The notes: generated from the letters alone by a model not told the origin. DNA of 64,000 nt from Nitrospirota bacterium (GCA_015233655.1 JADFXI010000001.1:1-64000), one strand, 5' to 3'; positions 37,610-46,360 are shown, numbered from the stretch's first letter. A program made the numbers and translations.

Positions 37610-38104
37610 TCATTTCTGTTTGTCCTTATTGACAATAAAAACCTTGCTGTTTTCAACAGTGGAGTGGTCATCTTTCATAAAATAAGTTATTTTTGTTCCG
37701 GTAACTACGTTTTCGCCCTCCGAGGCCCGAGGGTCACCGGTAAATACGATGTACTCTTCAGGTTCGGAATAATAAACAGCCGACTTGGAAGTTACGACCC
37801 TATCGCCCTTTACCATCTTCACATTGCCGTCCGACTCAATCTTCTTGATGTTGCTGCCGCCCTTCTCCTCGGAATAATAGACGAGCATCCTGTCCGCATA
37901 CATAGTCCGTTCGCCTTTTTTCGCAACAACATTAACTTCAAAGAGAGCTGTTTTGGCCTTGTTGTCGGTCGTCAGCTTCTGAGACGTAACAATCGTCGGC
38001 TCCTTGGCAGTCTTGCTTTCCTCCGCGGCAAAAACCCCTCCCGTACTGACGACCGCGGCAAACAACATACCCGCTATAAGGATTGCAGTCCTATTTCTTT
38101 TCAT
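37610..38104 (-). CDS. lptA: LPS transport periplasmic bridge protein
   Basis: 164-residue exported OstA/LptA-fold protein. Signal peptide MKRNRTAILIAGMLFAAVVS with a site near VFAAEE. The beta-jellyroll repeats follow: TIVTSQKLTTDNKAKTALFEVNVVAKKGERTMYADRMLVYY. It forms the bridge carrying LPS across the periplasm. It overlaps lptC by 14 bases; lptB follows after 58. Confidence 0.9.
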   Translation of the reverse strand: MKRNRTAILIAGMLFAAVVSTGGVFAAEESKTAKEPTIVTSQKLTTDNKAKTALFEVNVVAKKGERTMYADRMLVYYSEEKGGSNIKKIESDGNVKMVKGDRVVTSKSAVYYSEPEEYIVFTGDPRASEGENVVTGTKITYFMKDDHSTVENSKVFIVNKDKQK

Positions 38105-38603
38105 AATAAAAAATCGCCTTCACATTCTTATTCAATGTTGCCTTATCATTGGTAGAGTTCAAGTCATCACCCTCAACATAAAATTTCTTGCCTATTATCT
38201 GCACCTTCTGGTCAGAGAACAGTTCGTTTTTCGAGGCATCCCAATAAAGGGTGGGAGTTAATATATCATAATCCGCGGTCGACGCATTAATATGGCCGTC
38301 GATCTTCAAATTCCGTTTATCAATATCATATAAGCCGCCGTCCGAGTTAAGTGTAAGCCCTTTTTCCGGGAAAGTTATCTGAAGGGCAACAAGTTTCACA
38401 TTGTTGTCGTCGAGGAAAATGGCCTTTTTAGAGCCCAGGGTCCATTTGACAACGCCATCTTTCCTCTGTATGATGCTGACGCCATCCATGTACGAATTGC
38501 CATCCATATTCACCTTTGGTTTATAAAACCCCTCTCTCTCTGAAAAAAATACAATCACGATGAAAAAACATATAAAAACAAGCAGAAATACGATTCTTTT
38601 CAT
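38091..38603 (-). CDS. lptC: LPS export periplasmic/inner membrane protein LptC
   Basis: 170-residue protein with one N-terminal membrane anchor (MKRIVFLLVFICFFIVIVFF) and an LptC-type jellyroll with GVSIIQRKDGVVKWTLGSKKAIFLDD. It passes LPS from LptBFG to LptA. The ATG at 38603 is chosen since it begins right at the anchor; in-frame ATGs up to 31 codons upstream would add non-hydrophobic residues. A TTTACA-N17-TAAACT promoter-like pair ends only about 5 bases before it, so the mRNA may have almost no leader. Confidence 0.85.
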   Translation of the reverse strand: MKRIVFLLVFICFFIVIVFFSEREGFYKPKVNMDGNSYMDGVSIIQRKDGVVKWTLGSKKAIFLDDNNVKLVALQITFPEKGLTLNSDGGLYDIDKRNLKIDGHINASTADYDILTPTLYWDASKNELFSDQKVQIIGKKFYVEGDDLNSTNDKATLNKNVKAIFYYEKK

Positions 38604-39228
38604 ATGAAAGTTTACCATAGCGGTACAGTATTGTAAAGGCGAGCATGACGGAAGTTCAGCCATTTTTTGGGTTCTATGCCTGTCATTCCACGCCAATAAG
38701 TCTGCTGCTTTTGAGGGCCCAGAGCTAAAGCGGAATAGCCGGGAATACTACTTTCGGGTAATTGTTTTCGCTGTAACAAATCCTGTTATATATACATGGC
38801 AACCGATTCAATATAAAGGAAACCAAAAACAATGGAGGCTGCATGGAAAATCTTTCACATTTAATTTGGGACTGGTTTTTACTCTGCTGTACGCCAAAAC
38901 ATGAACGGACAGGTACTTCCTGAAATCGACACCAGTTGCAACTTCCTGAATCTTTTTGTTTCCGTTCAAACACCGTAGAATCGAGTATTCGGTGCTGGCG
39001 TTAATTATTCTTGAAGTCCTCGTTTCTATAATTGGTCGAGAACATGAAAGTCTACACCACTGCTATCTAAGCTATTGTGATGATTTCCGGAAAAAAACTG
39101 TCAGAATCCTATTATTGACGTCTGCTTCGAATGTGCGGTTGAGGATTCACTCATCTGTATGCATAGTACTACAGGAATTGCTCGCCCCTCACTTGTGAAC
39201 TTCTTTTTAAATATATTTGTCTTACCCT
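38604..39228. other. Long gap without a convincing gene; possible gene remnant
   Basis: About 625 bases separate the lptC start from the stop of the cNMP-module gene. Open frames here (38725-38973 minus, 38956-39198 plus) lack ribosome sites and family resemblance. The plus frame from 38968 reads HRRIEYSVLALIILEVLVSI, which looks like a membrane helix and is preceded by a stop with a neighbouring frame open, so it may be a decayed membrane-protein gene. No RNA gene was recognised. Confidence 0.35.
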
Positions 39229-40518
39229 CTATGAAAGTTTGCAGGCCCTTGCAGCGCTATGGGCAAGCCTTTCAGCCAGAATTTCGGAGAATGCCTTGTA
39301 GAACTTCAACTGGATGGACATCAGATCGAACGAATCGGTTTGCTTGTTCAGGGTATCGGCGTCGATTTTGAGAACATAAGCTTCTTCCTCGGCTACGACA
39401 TCGGCGCTCCTTTGCTGCCTCCTTATGATAGACATCTCGCCGAAACACTCCCCCCGTTTTAAGCGGTCTATAGTTTTTTTCATACTCGTGCCTCCGATCC
39501 TTTTCTGGATACAAATGCTCCCTTTCAGGATAACAAAAAAAGAGAGATCCGAACTTTCCCCTTCCTTTAAGACAATCTCGCCGCTGCTACACCTGAGCCA
39601 GGTGCTATTCCCGAGGATCATTAACAGCTCGTCATCAGTAAAAGGCTTGAAAAAATCCGTCGCACGCATTATTCTTATCTTGTTTTCGTCTTCTTTCGAT
39701 ACCTCGTAATGGGCTTCTGCCTGCGGGGCTGCGACTGCCGGATCACTGGCGCCGGAAACGTCCGACCGAACCGCGTGAACAGTTTTATTCGAATCGATTT
39801 CATCCGCTTCTTCATCGTCTCCCATTCTGTGGACAGCCTCGACATGCCGCATCTTGAGCACTCTGATGGTTACTTCACTCATAACTGTACCTTTGCGCAT
39901 GATAAGGCGGCCGGCGCTGTCTGAGACATCGTTTTTCAGCGTCATGCCTGGTATCAGATTGTCAACGGCAACGGCAGCCGTTGAAGTGACCGGTCTTTGT
40001 TGTGAGCGATCTGGAGTTGCGATTGCCGGCTTTTTTGCAACCGGCGTTTCCGGCTGAACGACATGACCCAATTCCGTTGCATCGCTTTTCTCAGGGGCTT
40101 CATCCTGTTCAACTCCCTCAATCTCTACCACCTCGATATCCCGTGTTTTGAACATCCTGATGTTTGCTTCACTGATAACTGTGCCGCCGCGTATAAGAAG
40201 GCGGCCAGTTCCGTCTGCGACGTCGCTTTTCAACTTCATGCCAGGTTTCAGATTGTCCACAGGAACATTAGCCGATACAGCGGGCGGTCTCTGTCCTGAA
40301 GGACCCGATTCCGTTGCATCGCTTTTCTCAGGGGTTTCAGACGCCTCCTGTTCAACTCCCTCAATCTTGACTGCTTCAATATCCCGCGTCTTGAACATCC
40401 TGATGTTTGCTTCACTGATAACTGTGCCGCCGCGTATAAGAAGGCGGCCTGAACTATCCGTGACATCAGTATTGAGCATCATCCCAGGTTTCAGATTATC
40501 AACTAAAACATTGGCCAT
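39229..40518 (-). CDS. Three tandem small modules plus cyclic-nucleotide-binding domain
   Basis: 429-residue protein. Three copies of a ~50-residue module (2-57, 83-138, 181-231) share VDNLKPGM, DV-D--GRL and GTV-SE--IR. The pattern resembles the segment preceding HD-GYP or HDOD domains in other proteins, but no such domain follows. Copies 1 and 2 are almost identical. Pro/Ala/Thr-rich linkers join them. The C-terminal part (about 289-395) is a cNMP-binding fold with phosphate-cassette residues FGE (359-361) and R370-S-A. No DNA-binding helix-turn-helix is seen. Last gene of the cyclase cluster; a GGAGGGA ribosome site is present upstream. Confidence 0.75.
   Translation of the reverse strand: MANVLVDNLKPGMMLNTDVTDSSGRLLIRGGTVISEANIRMFKTRDIEAVKIEGVEQEASETPEKSDATESGPSGQRPPAVSANVPVDNLKPGMKLKSDVADGTGRLLIRGGTVISEANIRMFKTRDIEVVEIEGVEQDEAPEKSDATELGHVVQPETPVAKKPAIATPDRSQQRPVTSTAAVAVDNLIPGMTLKNDVSDSAGRLIMRKGTVMSEVTIRVLKMRHVEAVHRMGDDEEADEIDSNKTVHAVRSDVSGASDPAVAAPQAEAHYEVSKEDENKIRIMRATDFFKPFTDDELLMILGNSTWLRCSSGEIVLKEGESSDLSFFVILKGSICIQKRIGGTSMKKTIDRLKRGECFGEMSIIRRQQRSADVVAEEEAYVLKIDADTLNKQTDSFDLMSIQLKFYKAFSEILAERLAHSAARACKLS
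40105..40515 (-). repeat. Near-identical intragenic DNA duplication (module 1 and 2)
   Basis: The stretches 40348-40515 and 40105-40272 encode the first two modules of the gene and are nearly identical over long runs: for example the bases round 40145-40210 reappear round 40390-40455, shifted by 243. A third, more diverged copy lies at 39826-39978. This points to a recent in-frame duplication. Confidence 0.8.
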
Positions 40519-40559
40519 GACAGCAGCATCCCTCCAGGAATGAAATAATATATCAGTTT

Positions 40560-40575
40560 TTAATAGTATAGACGA
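40560..40575 (-). promoter_or_regulatory. Putative promoter of the three-module cNMP gene
   Basis: On the minus strand TATACT lies within AATCGTCTATACTATT (plus about 40560-40575), about 50 bases before the ATG at 40518. The -35 is not clear. The same string, with one difference, occurs upstream of rplI at about 55073-55089. Confidence 0.35.
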
Positions 40576-40615
40576 TTGCAGCGTTCAGGATAAAGCAACT
40601 TCATTTTGAGTCTCA

Positions 40616-43399
40616 TTATGGTTTGCACTTTATTTCGAATTCCTGGCTTTTGATCACAAATCCCATAAAGCCGTCAGCCTCAGCATTATAGTCGGGATCA
40701 GGCTGATAATGGTAAAGCCATATTTTCCGTTTCACATCTTCCGGCAGCGTGCACAACTCTTCGTAATGGGCATGCACTCCAGTCTTGAATGGGGTCGTTT
40801 CGCAGTCATGAAATATAATATCCACCTTGTCTGCCATTTCTTTGATCAATTCAGGCCGAAACTGAGTATCAGCGGTAAAGAAAACGTTAGCCCCTTCGTT
40901 CTGCTCCTCTATTATCAATCCGTAACTGTCATGGTCTCTCTGACCACTTTGTATATGCGGCATCTTCATAAGTCTGAATTTAATCTCTTCCCAAATGAAA
41001 GCTCCCGACTCCTGAACCGGGTGGCATTCGAAATAATCATCGATCTCCATGCATCTGCCCTGGATGCACTGCAGACCTCCTTTCAGGGAGTCAAGCCAAA
41101 GTCTCCGGATTAGTTTCTCCTCTGCAAAGAGCTTCGGCTTCCGGTCTGCCGGATTGAAATATGCACTGAGCGCAATTGTCTCAAGCCCTCCGATATGGTC
41201 CGAATGAAGATGTGAAATATATACAGCATCTATTTCCCTGCTTAAATTTTCCAACTTTATATCAGCCTCTTCGAGGGAAAAACGTATATCGCCTCCACAG
41301 TCGATCAACAGATTCTTGCCGCTCCTCGCCGTGATCAGCACGTTTGAGTGATAATAGGCATAGCCCGAAAATTGTGAGCCTACGCCTAAGAATTTAATCA
41401 TCACATGACTGTCCTTCTTGCCATCGAAGTATGCTGCCTTCATGAATGTCTTCACCGGCAACGCGTCTGAAGTCAGACACACCCTGAATACCGGCGGCAC
41501 TGCAGATATGTTTTCCGTCACCTTTGCATAAATCTCGGGTGCGATATTATTGCTACCGGCGCTGGCCAATGTAATCTTAATGTTCGACAATCTGTCGGTT
41601 ATGACTTCGGCATGAATCTCGGCCTCCGTGCCTGACATTTTAACTATCCTGCCTTTAAATGACTCCCTGACGACATTTTTACCGTCTAAAACATTAAAAT
41701 AGACGAGCAATGGGCGCTCAATTTCGCGCAACTCAGTCCTCTTTATTTCGGGCAGAAAAAGATTGTAATTGCTACCTATTCCACCCACCTCGTATATAGT
41801 GATCGGTTTTTGCACCCCTTTCGGCATGACCTCCATAGTGTTGTCTATTCTCAATATCTCTCCGCATGCGTCGACCGTGCTTTGTGATGCAAGGATCTGT
41901 CCGCCTACAGTATATGATTCTATGCGCGAAGTCAGGTTTACGTTTCGCCCAACCACGGCATATTTTGTCCTTTTTCTCGACCCGATGTTTCCTACTACCA
42001 CACTACCGGTATTGATGCCTATACCCATTACCACTTCAGGATATCCTGATTCCCTGTTTCTCCTGTTGACCTCTTCCATTGCCGTCTGCATTTCAACGGC
42101 GCAAGCCACAGCCCGTATTGTGTCGTCATCACGCTGCACAGGCGCTCCGAAAATGACGAGAATGGCGTCTCCGATAAATTCATCGATGGTACCGTTATAT
42201 TTCAGAATAATGTCCGTCATAATTTCGAGGTATATGTTTATCATGGCGACAACATCTTCCGGAGAAAGCCGCTCGGCAATGGAAGTGAAACCCCGCAAGT
42301 CACTCATCAGTATTGTTGTCTCGCGTTTCTCGCCACCCAGCTTCAACCCTGCCGGGGTTTCGAGAATATTCTCGACAATCTCATCGGAAAGATATCGTCC
42401 AAAGGTATCGCGGATCAATCGGTTTCGAACGTCGAGCGCTTCGTTCAGCTCTTTAAGTCTCTTCCGACTCTCTATTTGCAAATCGATCAGGCGCTTCTTT
42501 TCAAGACAGGCGCTGACCCTTGCCCTCAACAGCACCGGATCGGGTGGTTTCGGCAGGTAGTCTTCTGCGCCTATTTCTATACATCGCACAATATTATCCA
42601 TATCATCAAGTGACGAAATCATAATCACCGGAATATAACGGAGCTCGTCGGCACCTTTTATTTCTTCAAGCGTCTCAAAGCCGTCCATCTCAGGCATTAT
42701 GACATCGAGCAGCACAAGATCGAATTTATACAGACGCATCTTTTCTATCGCCAGCCGCCCGTTTTCGGCCGACTCGCAATCATAGCCCTGTTTTTTCAGT
42801 AGGCGAGAGAGGAGATCCCTGTTCATTTCGTTGTCGTCAACAACAAGAATTGTTCCCTGCATTTGCTCCGGCAAGCCCGTCTCGTCAGCCGGTAAAGAAA
42901 CGGTAGACGCAATTTCGCAGAGCGAATGAGACGATGAGTCTGCAGTAGGCTGCTCAACTCCGTCCTTTTTGGCATCCATATTGCCGATTTTAACAAAGTC
43001 TTCAATAAGAGCAAAAAGTTGTTTGGAGGCGGATTGAATTTTCATAAGGTCATTGGCAAAAGTTTCACCACTGGAGTCCTGACTATCTTCCAGAAGCATT
43101 TCGGTATAGCCCACGACTGTGGTGATCATTGTTCGAATGGCATGCCTGAAATTGCTACCGAAATTCTCAAGGTCAATCTCAAGTTTGGTGTCATTGACTA
43201 TTGCGAGCAGCTCCCGCCCGGCGGTATTGATGTTTTCCAGGTCTAAACGGAGGTGTGATGCGGCATCGCCGCGCTCTATTGTTTCCTCAAGCAACATCTC
43301 GCTGTAACCGATAATGGCGTTGATGGGCGTGCGCAACTCATGACGTATGAACGAGCGCTTGTCCGGCTGCTTCCAGCCGCTGCTTCCGTCCTGGCTCAT
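40616..43399 (-). CDS. HisKA-like / receiver / nucleotide cyclase / metallo-beta-lactamase fusion protein
   Basis: 927-residue protein, apparently cytoplasmic. In order: a histidine-kinase phosphoacceptor-like segment (about 15-70, H20 in RHELRTP); a second degenerate one (about 80-140, H86 in RHAIRT) without any ATPase domain; a receiver (about 183-300; D188/D189, D232, K284); a class III cyclase domain (about 355-540) with metal aspartates D367 (SDLRG) and D411 (GDAILVIFG), and N488 and R492 for transition-state binding. The base-selecting place is R485 in VVGRNVN, where Asp or Thr is usual, so the product is uncertain. A weakly PilZ-like stretch (560-650) follows, then an MBL fold (about 665-927) with HLHSDH (730-735), H815 and D844. 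It may make and degrade a cyclic nucleotide. ATGA overlap with the preceding gene. Confidence 0.85.
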   Translation of the reverse strand: MSQDGSSGWKQPDKRSFIRHELRTPINAIIGYSEMLLEETIERGDAASHLRLDLENINTAGRELLAIVNDTKLEIDLENFGSNFRHAIRTMITTVVGYTEMLLEDSQDSSGETFANDLMKIQSASKQLFALIEDFVKIGNMDAKKDGVEQPTADSSSHSLCEIASTVSLPADETGLPEQMQGTILVVDDNEMNRDLLSRLLKKQGYDCESAENGRLAIEKMRLYKFDLVLLDVIMPEMDGFETLEEIKGADELRYIPVIMISSLDDMDNIVRCIEIGAEDYLPKPPDPVLLRARVSACLEKKRLIDLQIESRKRLKELNEALDVRNRLIRDTFGRYLSDEIVENILETPAGLKLGGEKRETTILMSDLRGFTSIAERLSPEDVVAMINIYLEIMTDIILKYNGTIDEFIGDAILVIFGAPVQRDDDTIRAVACAVEMQTAMEEVNRRNRESGYPEVVMGIGINTGSVVVGNIGSRKRTKYAVVGRNVNLTSRIESYTVGGQILASQSTVDACGEILRIDNTMEVMPKGVQKPITIYEVGGIGSNYNLFLPEIKRTELREIERPLLVYFNVLDGKNVVRESFKGRIVKMSGTEAEIHAEVITDRLSNIKITLASAGSNNIAPEIYAKVTENISAVPPVFRVCLTSDALPVKTFMKAAYFDGKKDSHVMIKFLGVGSQFSGYAYYHSNVLITARSGKNLLIDCGGDIRFSLEEADIKLENLSREIDAVYISHLHSDHIGGLETIALSAYFNPADRKPKLFAEEKLIRRLWLDSLKGGLQCIQGRCMEIDDYFECHPVQESGAFIWEEIKFRLMKMPHIQSGQRDHDSYGLIIEEQNEGANVFFTADTQFRPELIKEMADKVDIIFHDCETTPFKTGVHAHYEELCTLPEDVKRKIWLYHYQPDPDYNAEADGFMGFVIKSQEFEIKCKP

Positions 43400-43635
43400 G
43401 CAGCGGATTTCCTGTTCAGCAAATATTCGATTTTGCCCAGGAGTCTCTGAAATTCTATAGCTTTGCTGTCGTAATCATCACATTCGGCGTCCATCGCCTT
43501 CTCCTTCCTCGCGATGTTCACGCCCTGTTCTCCGTCAACAGCCATGGTAATGTCGTAACCCTTGCGCTGAAGACGACGGGAAAGCATGTCGCGGTTCATT
43601 TTATTAAAAAACTGGATTTCAGTTTGCACTCCCAT
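43396..43635 (-). pseudogene. Receiver domain with the central part deleted
   Basis: 79 residues join the beginning of a receiver (NKMNRDMLSRRLQRKGYDITMAVDGE, parted here at about residue 11-36) directly to its end (CDDYDSKAIEFQRLLGKIEYLL). Complete relatives have roughly 50 residues between, including strand 3 with the phosphorylated Asp and the Thr/Ser strand; also the start ILVVDDN is missing. The frame is intact and overlaps the cyclase fusion by 4 bases, so it is still probably translated. It cannot be a working receiver. It could be a remnant kept for translational coupling. Confidence 0.65.
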
Positions 43636-43667
43636 GACGGCTTTCTAAATTCACCAACGGCCTTTTT

Positions 43668-44750
43668 CTATTTTCCAGGCATGTGCACACCGTCAGAGCC
43701 CGTCACAACTTCTCCCAGCCAGCCGCTCACTCCTCCGCGCAGACACTTTGCATCGAACCCTCGATTCTTAAGAAGAAATGCAGCAACCATGCCTCTTGAA
43801 TCATTGAGACAGTATGTAATATATTTTTTTGTCTTGTCAAAACCAAGGCATTTTTGGCGCAGCACCTCAACGGGTATGTTAACCGCCCCATAGATGTGCT
43901 CTTCTTGATATTCAGCCGGCACCCTGGCATCTATGATCATGTAGTCGCTCAGATATGTATCAAGGGCAATTTCCTCAGGGAAAATATTTTCGAGGAAGGA
44001 TGCCTTTACAATCTGATTAAAATCCTTCTTGGTTAATACATAAACCGATGTTGCATCTATTGCCCTGCAGGTCGCGTTTCGCGGGTCATCTCTGATAAGA
44101 GCTTCCTCACCGAAAGCCTCACCTTCTCCTATAACATCAACCTGCTGGAATTCCCCTTCGTCTTTTTTCTTTTTCAGTATCGCGACCTTGCCTGATTTTA
44201 TAATGTAATATGAATCGCCTTTTTCTCCCTGTACGATAATATCTTCATCGGGTTTATATTCTTTCACCGTCATCTTATCCATAAGTGCGAACATCTTGTC
44301 TGCCGGGAGAAGCGCAAACGGCTGTGAAGTCTTGATCTTGGTGTATTGCTTAAGTCCTTTTGTCTTGTCGGCCAGCATGTCTGCGAACGAGGATTCCTGC
44401 AATAAGATTTCTTCAAAATCAGACTTTGATAATTCATAGAGCGTCGAGTCTGTTATTACACGGACAGAGCTTGATCTAATGCCCCCGGTGAGCAATGCCA
44501 TCTCACCGAATCCCTGTCCGCTGCCTATGACAGACAGCTTCGCTTCCTGTCCGGATGGTGTCTTTTTTGTTACTTCAAGTTCCCCATCTTTCACAAAATA
44601 AAAAGAATTCCCTATGCTGCCTTCTTTTATGATTTCACTGCCTGCAGGGAAATTTACGGTGGTAATTTTCTTTGAAAGGGCTTCAAGAGCGCTGTTGGAA
44701 AGACCTGCAAAATAATTATATTTCTTTAAATCAGAAGCAATAAGTGCCAC
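43668..44750 (-). CDS. Protein with two cNMP-binding domains and a rhodanese domain
   Basis: 360 residues. Two Crp-type cyclic nucleotide-binding domains (about 10-125 and 145-260) each retain the phosphate cassette: FGEMALL...R92-S and FGEEALI...R224-N. The last part (about 268-348) is a rhodanese fold with IDARVPAEY, and C314 in YCLNDSRG in the active-site loop. No DNA-binding domain. It is the first gene of the cluster with the remnant receiver, the cyclase fusion and the module protein. It is a candidate receptor of the cyclase product, linking it to sulfur or thiol chemistry; this is inference. Confidence 0.85.
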   Translation of the reverse strand: MALIASDLKKYNYFAGLSNSALEALSKKITTVNFPAGSEIIKEGSIGNSFYFVKDGELEVTKKTPSGQEAKLSVIGSGQGFGEMALLTGGIRSSSVRVITDSTLYELSKSDFEEILLQESSFADMLADKTKGLKQYTKIKTSQPFALLPADKMFALMDKMTVKEYKPDEDIIVQGEKGDSYYIIKSGKVAILKKKKDEGEFQQVDVIGEGEAFGEEALIRDDPRNATCRAIDATSVYVLTKKDFNQIVKASFLENIFPEEIALDTYLSDYMIIDARVPAEYQEEHIYGAVNIPVEVLRQKCLGFDKTKKYITYCLNDSRGMVAAFLLKNRGFDAKCLRGGVSGWLGEVVTGSDGVHMPGK

Positions 44751-45360
44751 TTTTTTATCCTCCTCTTATTGATGGACATCATATGCACTCTTAAAAGGAC
44801 ACATCGTAAAATATAGCACTATGCATCAATTTTATCTTGCAATCACCCTCTCAACTTTGATTATGCATGATGGCGATTCACGGATAGCAAAGAAATTATG
44901 GAATATATGAAGGCCGTTTTTCAAGGGGGCATAACAGATGATTTTTTCATGGTCTGGCAGTATGTGTGCCGGGTAAATCTATATTAGTTTCCCCATATTC
45001 TGGTGACATCATACCAATTCCCAACCGTACCCCGCAGCATTATAAAAAGCATCTGGTATATTTGTTTCTCCATGTTGCTAAAGAAGAACTGATATCAGAA
45101 ATGAGCAATTGTGATTGTACTTCTCACCCTCAGTTTTTTCTGATAGTATAATATTCCGCTTGTAACCTTGCCAGGGTTTCGTTTTCCTGAATGTGTGATG
45201 TTGTCGGTGCAGCGGATAGAGAACCCCTCGATAAATTCCTGGGACAGTTTACTAAACTAGGAGCGATGCCATGAATTCGGTATTATGTCCCTGGAACTGC
45301 TAATCATACAAGGGACGAGTCGCCCTCGCTTTTACTGATCATGTGAGTTAAAATTCCGTT
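44751..45360. other. Divergent intergenic region, no gene seen
   Basis: About 610 AT-rich bases lie between the cNMP/rhodanese gene and the ArsA-like gene. Short frames (such as 44966-45151 plus) lack ribosome sites and homology. An imperfect inverted pair TCCTGGGACA (45237-45246) and TGTCCCTGGA (45286-45295) is present. Promoters for both flanking genes should be here, but none stands out. Confidence 0.4.
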
Positions 45361-46302
45361 ATGCACGAAGATTTGATTTCCAGACCTATGATCATGTTTG
45401 GAGGCAAAGGCGGCGTAGGCAAGACGACTTGTTCGGCGGCCACTGCACTACAGCTCTCATCCGCCGGGCTTAACACATTGATTGTGACGTCCGATACAAC
45501 CCCTTCCCTTTCGGACATCTTTGAGGAAGAGATAGGAGATAGCATAAGGTCTATAGAAAAGCGTCTTGACGCCGTTGAGATAAGTAATGAGGCGATCCTG
45601 ATCAAATGGAAGAAAAAATTCGGGCCAGATTTTTACGAGATACTTTCTCATCTCATAGATGTGGAAGGACTGGACAGCGAGTCACGCCACCAACTTCTGG
45701 ATTATATCGGCTCTGCGCCTTCTCTTAAGGAAGAGACCATGCTCGACCTCATTTTAGATCTGGCTGAGACGGGCAAATATGATCGTATTGTCTGGGACAC
45801 CGCACCAGCGGGGGAAACATTGAATCTCCTCAATATGCCGGAATATATAAGAAAGCATCTCAGCGCCGGCTCCAGGGTTTTTAAGGGGCTCGACAAGATC
45901 GGGAAAAAGATCATCGGCAAAAGGTCTATAGCGCAGATCATGGATGAATGGATTGCGGCATCGGAGAGGATCTCCCGATATATTCACATGAGATCAGCGT
46001 TCATCCTAGTCGCGAGCCCAGAAGCGCTTGTTGTCAAACAGGCCCGAAGGGTTGTTGAAATCCTCAGGGGGTACCATATAACTCTCCATGGCATGATTAT
46101 AAACAGGGTGATCAAAAATCCTGACTCTCAGTCATTAATGACTTTACAGACGGCGCAGGAAACATATCTGGCAGATCTGATAAACCTGGCAAATGGATTG
46201 CCGGTCGCAATGCTGCCCTTCTCGATAAAAGAAATAAAAGGGAAAAAGGCATTGAAAGAAGCGGGAGAAGGATTGATAGAAAAACTCAAACTGCAGGAAT
46301 AA
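45361..46302 (+). CDS. ArsA-family ATPase
   Basis: 313-residue ATPase of the ArsA/Get3 branch of the MinD superfamily. Deviant Walker A GGKGGVGKTT (14-23), SDTTPSLSDIF in place of the usual DPAHSL signature, and VWDTAPAGETLNLLNMP (switch II). It is single-domain, as in many bacteria. With no arsenite genes nearby, arsenite transport is unlikely; targeting of membrane proteins or an unknown cargo is equally possible. Start at ATG 45361. Convergent with the VTT protein gene. Confidence 0.88.
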   Translation: MHEDLISRPMIMFGGKGGVGKTTCSAATALQLSSAGLNTLIVTSDTTPSLSDIFEEEIGDSIRSIEKRLDAVEISNEAILIKWKKKFGPDFYEILSHLIDVEGLDSESRHQLLDYIGSAPSLKEETMLDLILDLAETGKYDRIVWDTAPAGETLNLLNMPEYIRKHLSAGSRVFKGLDKIGKKIIGKRSIAQIMDEWIAASERISRYIHMRSAFILVASPEALVVKQARRVVEILRGYHITLHGMIINRVIKNPDSQSLMTLQTAQETYLADLINLANGLPVAMLPFSIKEIKGKKALKEAGEGLIEKLKLQE

Positions 46303-46360
46303 TTTTCTCCTGCTATCCGCATTGGTTAAAGTCCATTTTGTTATGGGCCCTGATACCCAA

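Noticed and set aside
38725-38973. 82-residue minus-strand frame upstream of lptC
   Set aside because: No ribosome site, odd composition and no homology; treated as intergenic.
40105-40515. Possible CRISPR-like array
   Set aside because: The repeats are coding, about 240 bases apart, and translate to a protein module; no short repeat-spacer pattern exists.
41769-42560. 263-residue plus-strand frame, serine- and threonine-rich
   Set aside because: Antisense to the cyclase and receiver domains, which have clear catalytic motifs.
45237-45295. Imperfect inverted repeat as an insertion sequence end
   Set aside because: Arms are only 10 bases with a mismatch, 39 bases apart, and no transposase is present.
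45361-46302. Arsenite efflux ATPase role for the ArsA-like gene
   Set aside because: No arsB, arsD, arsR or arsC nearby and the DPAHSL-type signature is altered, so only family membership is claimed.
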